Part shown: piece by piece, positions 63,535 to 64,000 of the stretch
Layout of the letters: each line of letters opens with the position of its first letter
Numbering within the stretch: position 1 is the first letter of the stretch
Assembly (NCBI RefSeq): GCF_002006345.1
Contig: NZ_LZZM01000148.1
Coordinates: 1 to 64,000, forward strand
Source: Clostridium puniceum
GTDB lineage: Bacteria > Bacillota > Clostridia > Clostridiales > Clostridiaceae
Length of the DNA stretch: 64,000 bases
Direction of reading: 5' to 3'
The notes under the pieces: model-generated
What the model was told of the DNA's origin: nothing
What the model saw: only the letters and a program-made list of their open reading frames with translations
Database searches by the model: none
Position numbers and translations under genes: made by a program

Positions 63535-64000
63535 TCAATTAATATATTAATGACATTTGTATATATTTCAGAAGGATTTTCCTTCCACTTGTTACAAATC
63601 AAAGCTGCTTGTTTTTTTGTAGGAACTGATAATTTTAGTTCCATTAACAAAGCTTGGTCTTCGATTGCCTTAAGATCAACTATAAAGCTATCATCGCCAA
63701 TACCCAGAGTATAATCAGCGTGTATAGTTAATTCTTTTTTTATAGTACTTATCTTTTCTTTTATATATTCATCAACAATAGAAATTTGTGAAGGGGATAT
63801 TCTAGCTTTGAATAAAGAAAGAACATTATCTCCTTTTTCTGTTAATATCAATAATTTTTTATCATTAGCTTCTTGATATTCAACAAATTTAGATTCCTCA
63901 AGCTCTGACAAATATTGTTGAAATGTAAAATAATTAATAAAGTTATTTTCAAGAATTATTTCAGTAAGCTGAGTATTTGATATTGGTTCTTTTATTGATT
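63531..64000 (-). CDS. DUF4364 family protein, 5' end outside window
   Basis: The open frame continues from the stop at 63531 to the right edge, about 156 codons. The visible N-terminal part reads IKEPISNTQLTEIILENNFI, NYFTFQQYLSELEESKFVEY, a winged-helix-like start, then LLILTEKGDNVLSLFKARIS and a C-terminal half ending NPSEIYTNVINILID. DUF4364 proteins (about 170-180 aa) are common in clostridia and look like MarR/PadR-like DNA-binding proteins without a known role. The ATG would lie about 20 residues beyond the edge. Confidence 0.85.
   Translation of the reverse strand, partial: SIKEPISNTQLTEIILENNFINYFTFQQYLSELEESKFVEYQEANDKKLLILTEKGDNVLSLFKARISPSQISIVDEYIKEKISTIKKELTIHADYTLGIGDDSFIVDLKAIEDQALLMELKLSVPTKKQAALICNKWKENPSEIYTNVINILID

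Overview
The window is very AT-rich, with strong Shine-Dalgarno sites, frequent TTG/GTG starts, T-box and lysine riboswitch leaders, spore-type SPOCS-domain proteins and a valS-folC neighbourhood. All of this fits an anaerobic, spore-forming Clostridium sensu stricto, probably of the C. beijerinckii type. The species is an inference; no rRNA or tRNA gene is visible.

Layout. (1) 1-412: 3' end of a group II intron inside an IS3-type transposase gene. (2) 874-9447: an AAA ATPase, then a GntR/FCD regulator and an arginine-related catabolic cluster: a DDAH-like amidinohydrolase, a RocB-like M20 hydrolase, a class III aminotransferase broken by one in-frame TAA, a HisC-like aminotransferase and a D-2-hydroxyacid dehydrogenase. 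Copies of a GTATAC-centred palindrome lie before gntR, before a decayed stretch and before rocB, so they probably form one regulon. (3) 9635-13795: a MocR-type regulator divergent from a PNPOx-like flavoprotein, a Cys-rich orphan and a GidA-like FAD protein. (4) 13854-19148: an AraC regulator divergent from a GH113-like glycosidase, an ABC exporter and a CE2-like esterase. A 13.5-copy AGAT microsatellite follows. (5) 19469-22800: UlaG-like hydrolase, GNAT and MATE pump. (6) 22808-27876: decayed FtsH-like fragments and three SPOCS/DUF3794 paralogues, two of them in a recent tandem duplication. (7) 28431-41480: TPR protein, DUF3810 protease-like membrane protein, a PASTA kinase with a single PASTA unit, zinc-ribbon PrsW protein, asparaginase, a large SPFH protein with an orphan LRR tail, a broken Nudix gene, and a lysine permease behind a lysine riboswitch with its own terminator. 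(8) 42461-47077: a complete liv branched-chain amino acid ABC operon. (9) 47476-53243: small enzymes mixed with gene wreckage (HxlR, VOC/PhnB, LysR, aconitase). (10) 53472-59733: valS behind a promoter, a T-box and flanking direct repeats, then a TerC-family protein and folC. (11) 59858-64000: a HIRAN-tailed orphan, a TSCPD protein, a beta-propeller and a DUF4364 gene cut by the window end.

Functionally the window is dominated by amino-acid acquisition and catabolism: the roc-like cluster, aminotransferases, asparaginase, LysP, Liv and MalY/PatB. Two of these systems are under visible RNA control. At least ten genes are broken or residual, an unusually high load, so this is a fast-decaying accessory stretch of the chromosome with the housekeeping genes valS and folC near its right end.
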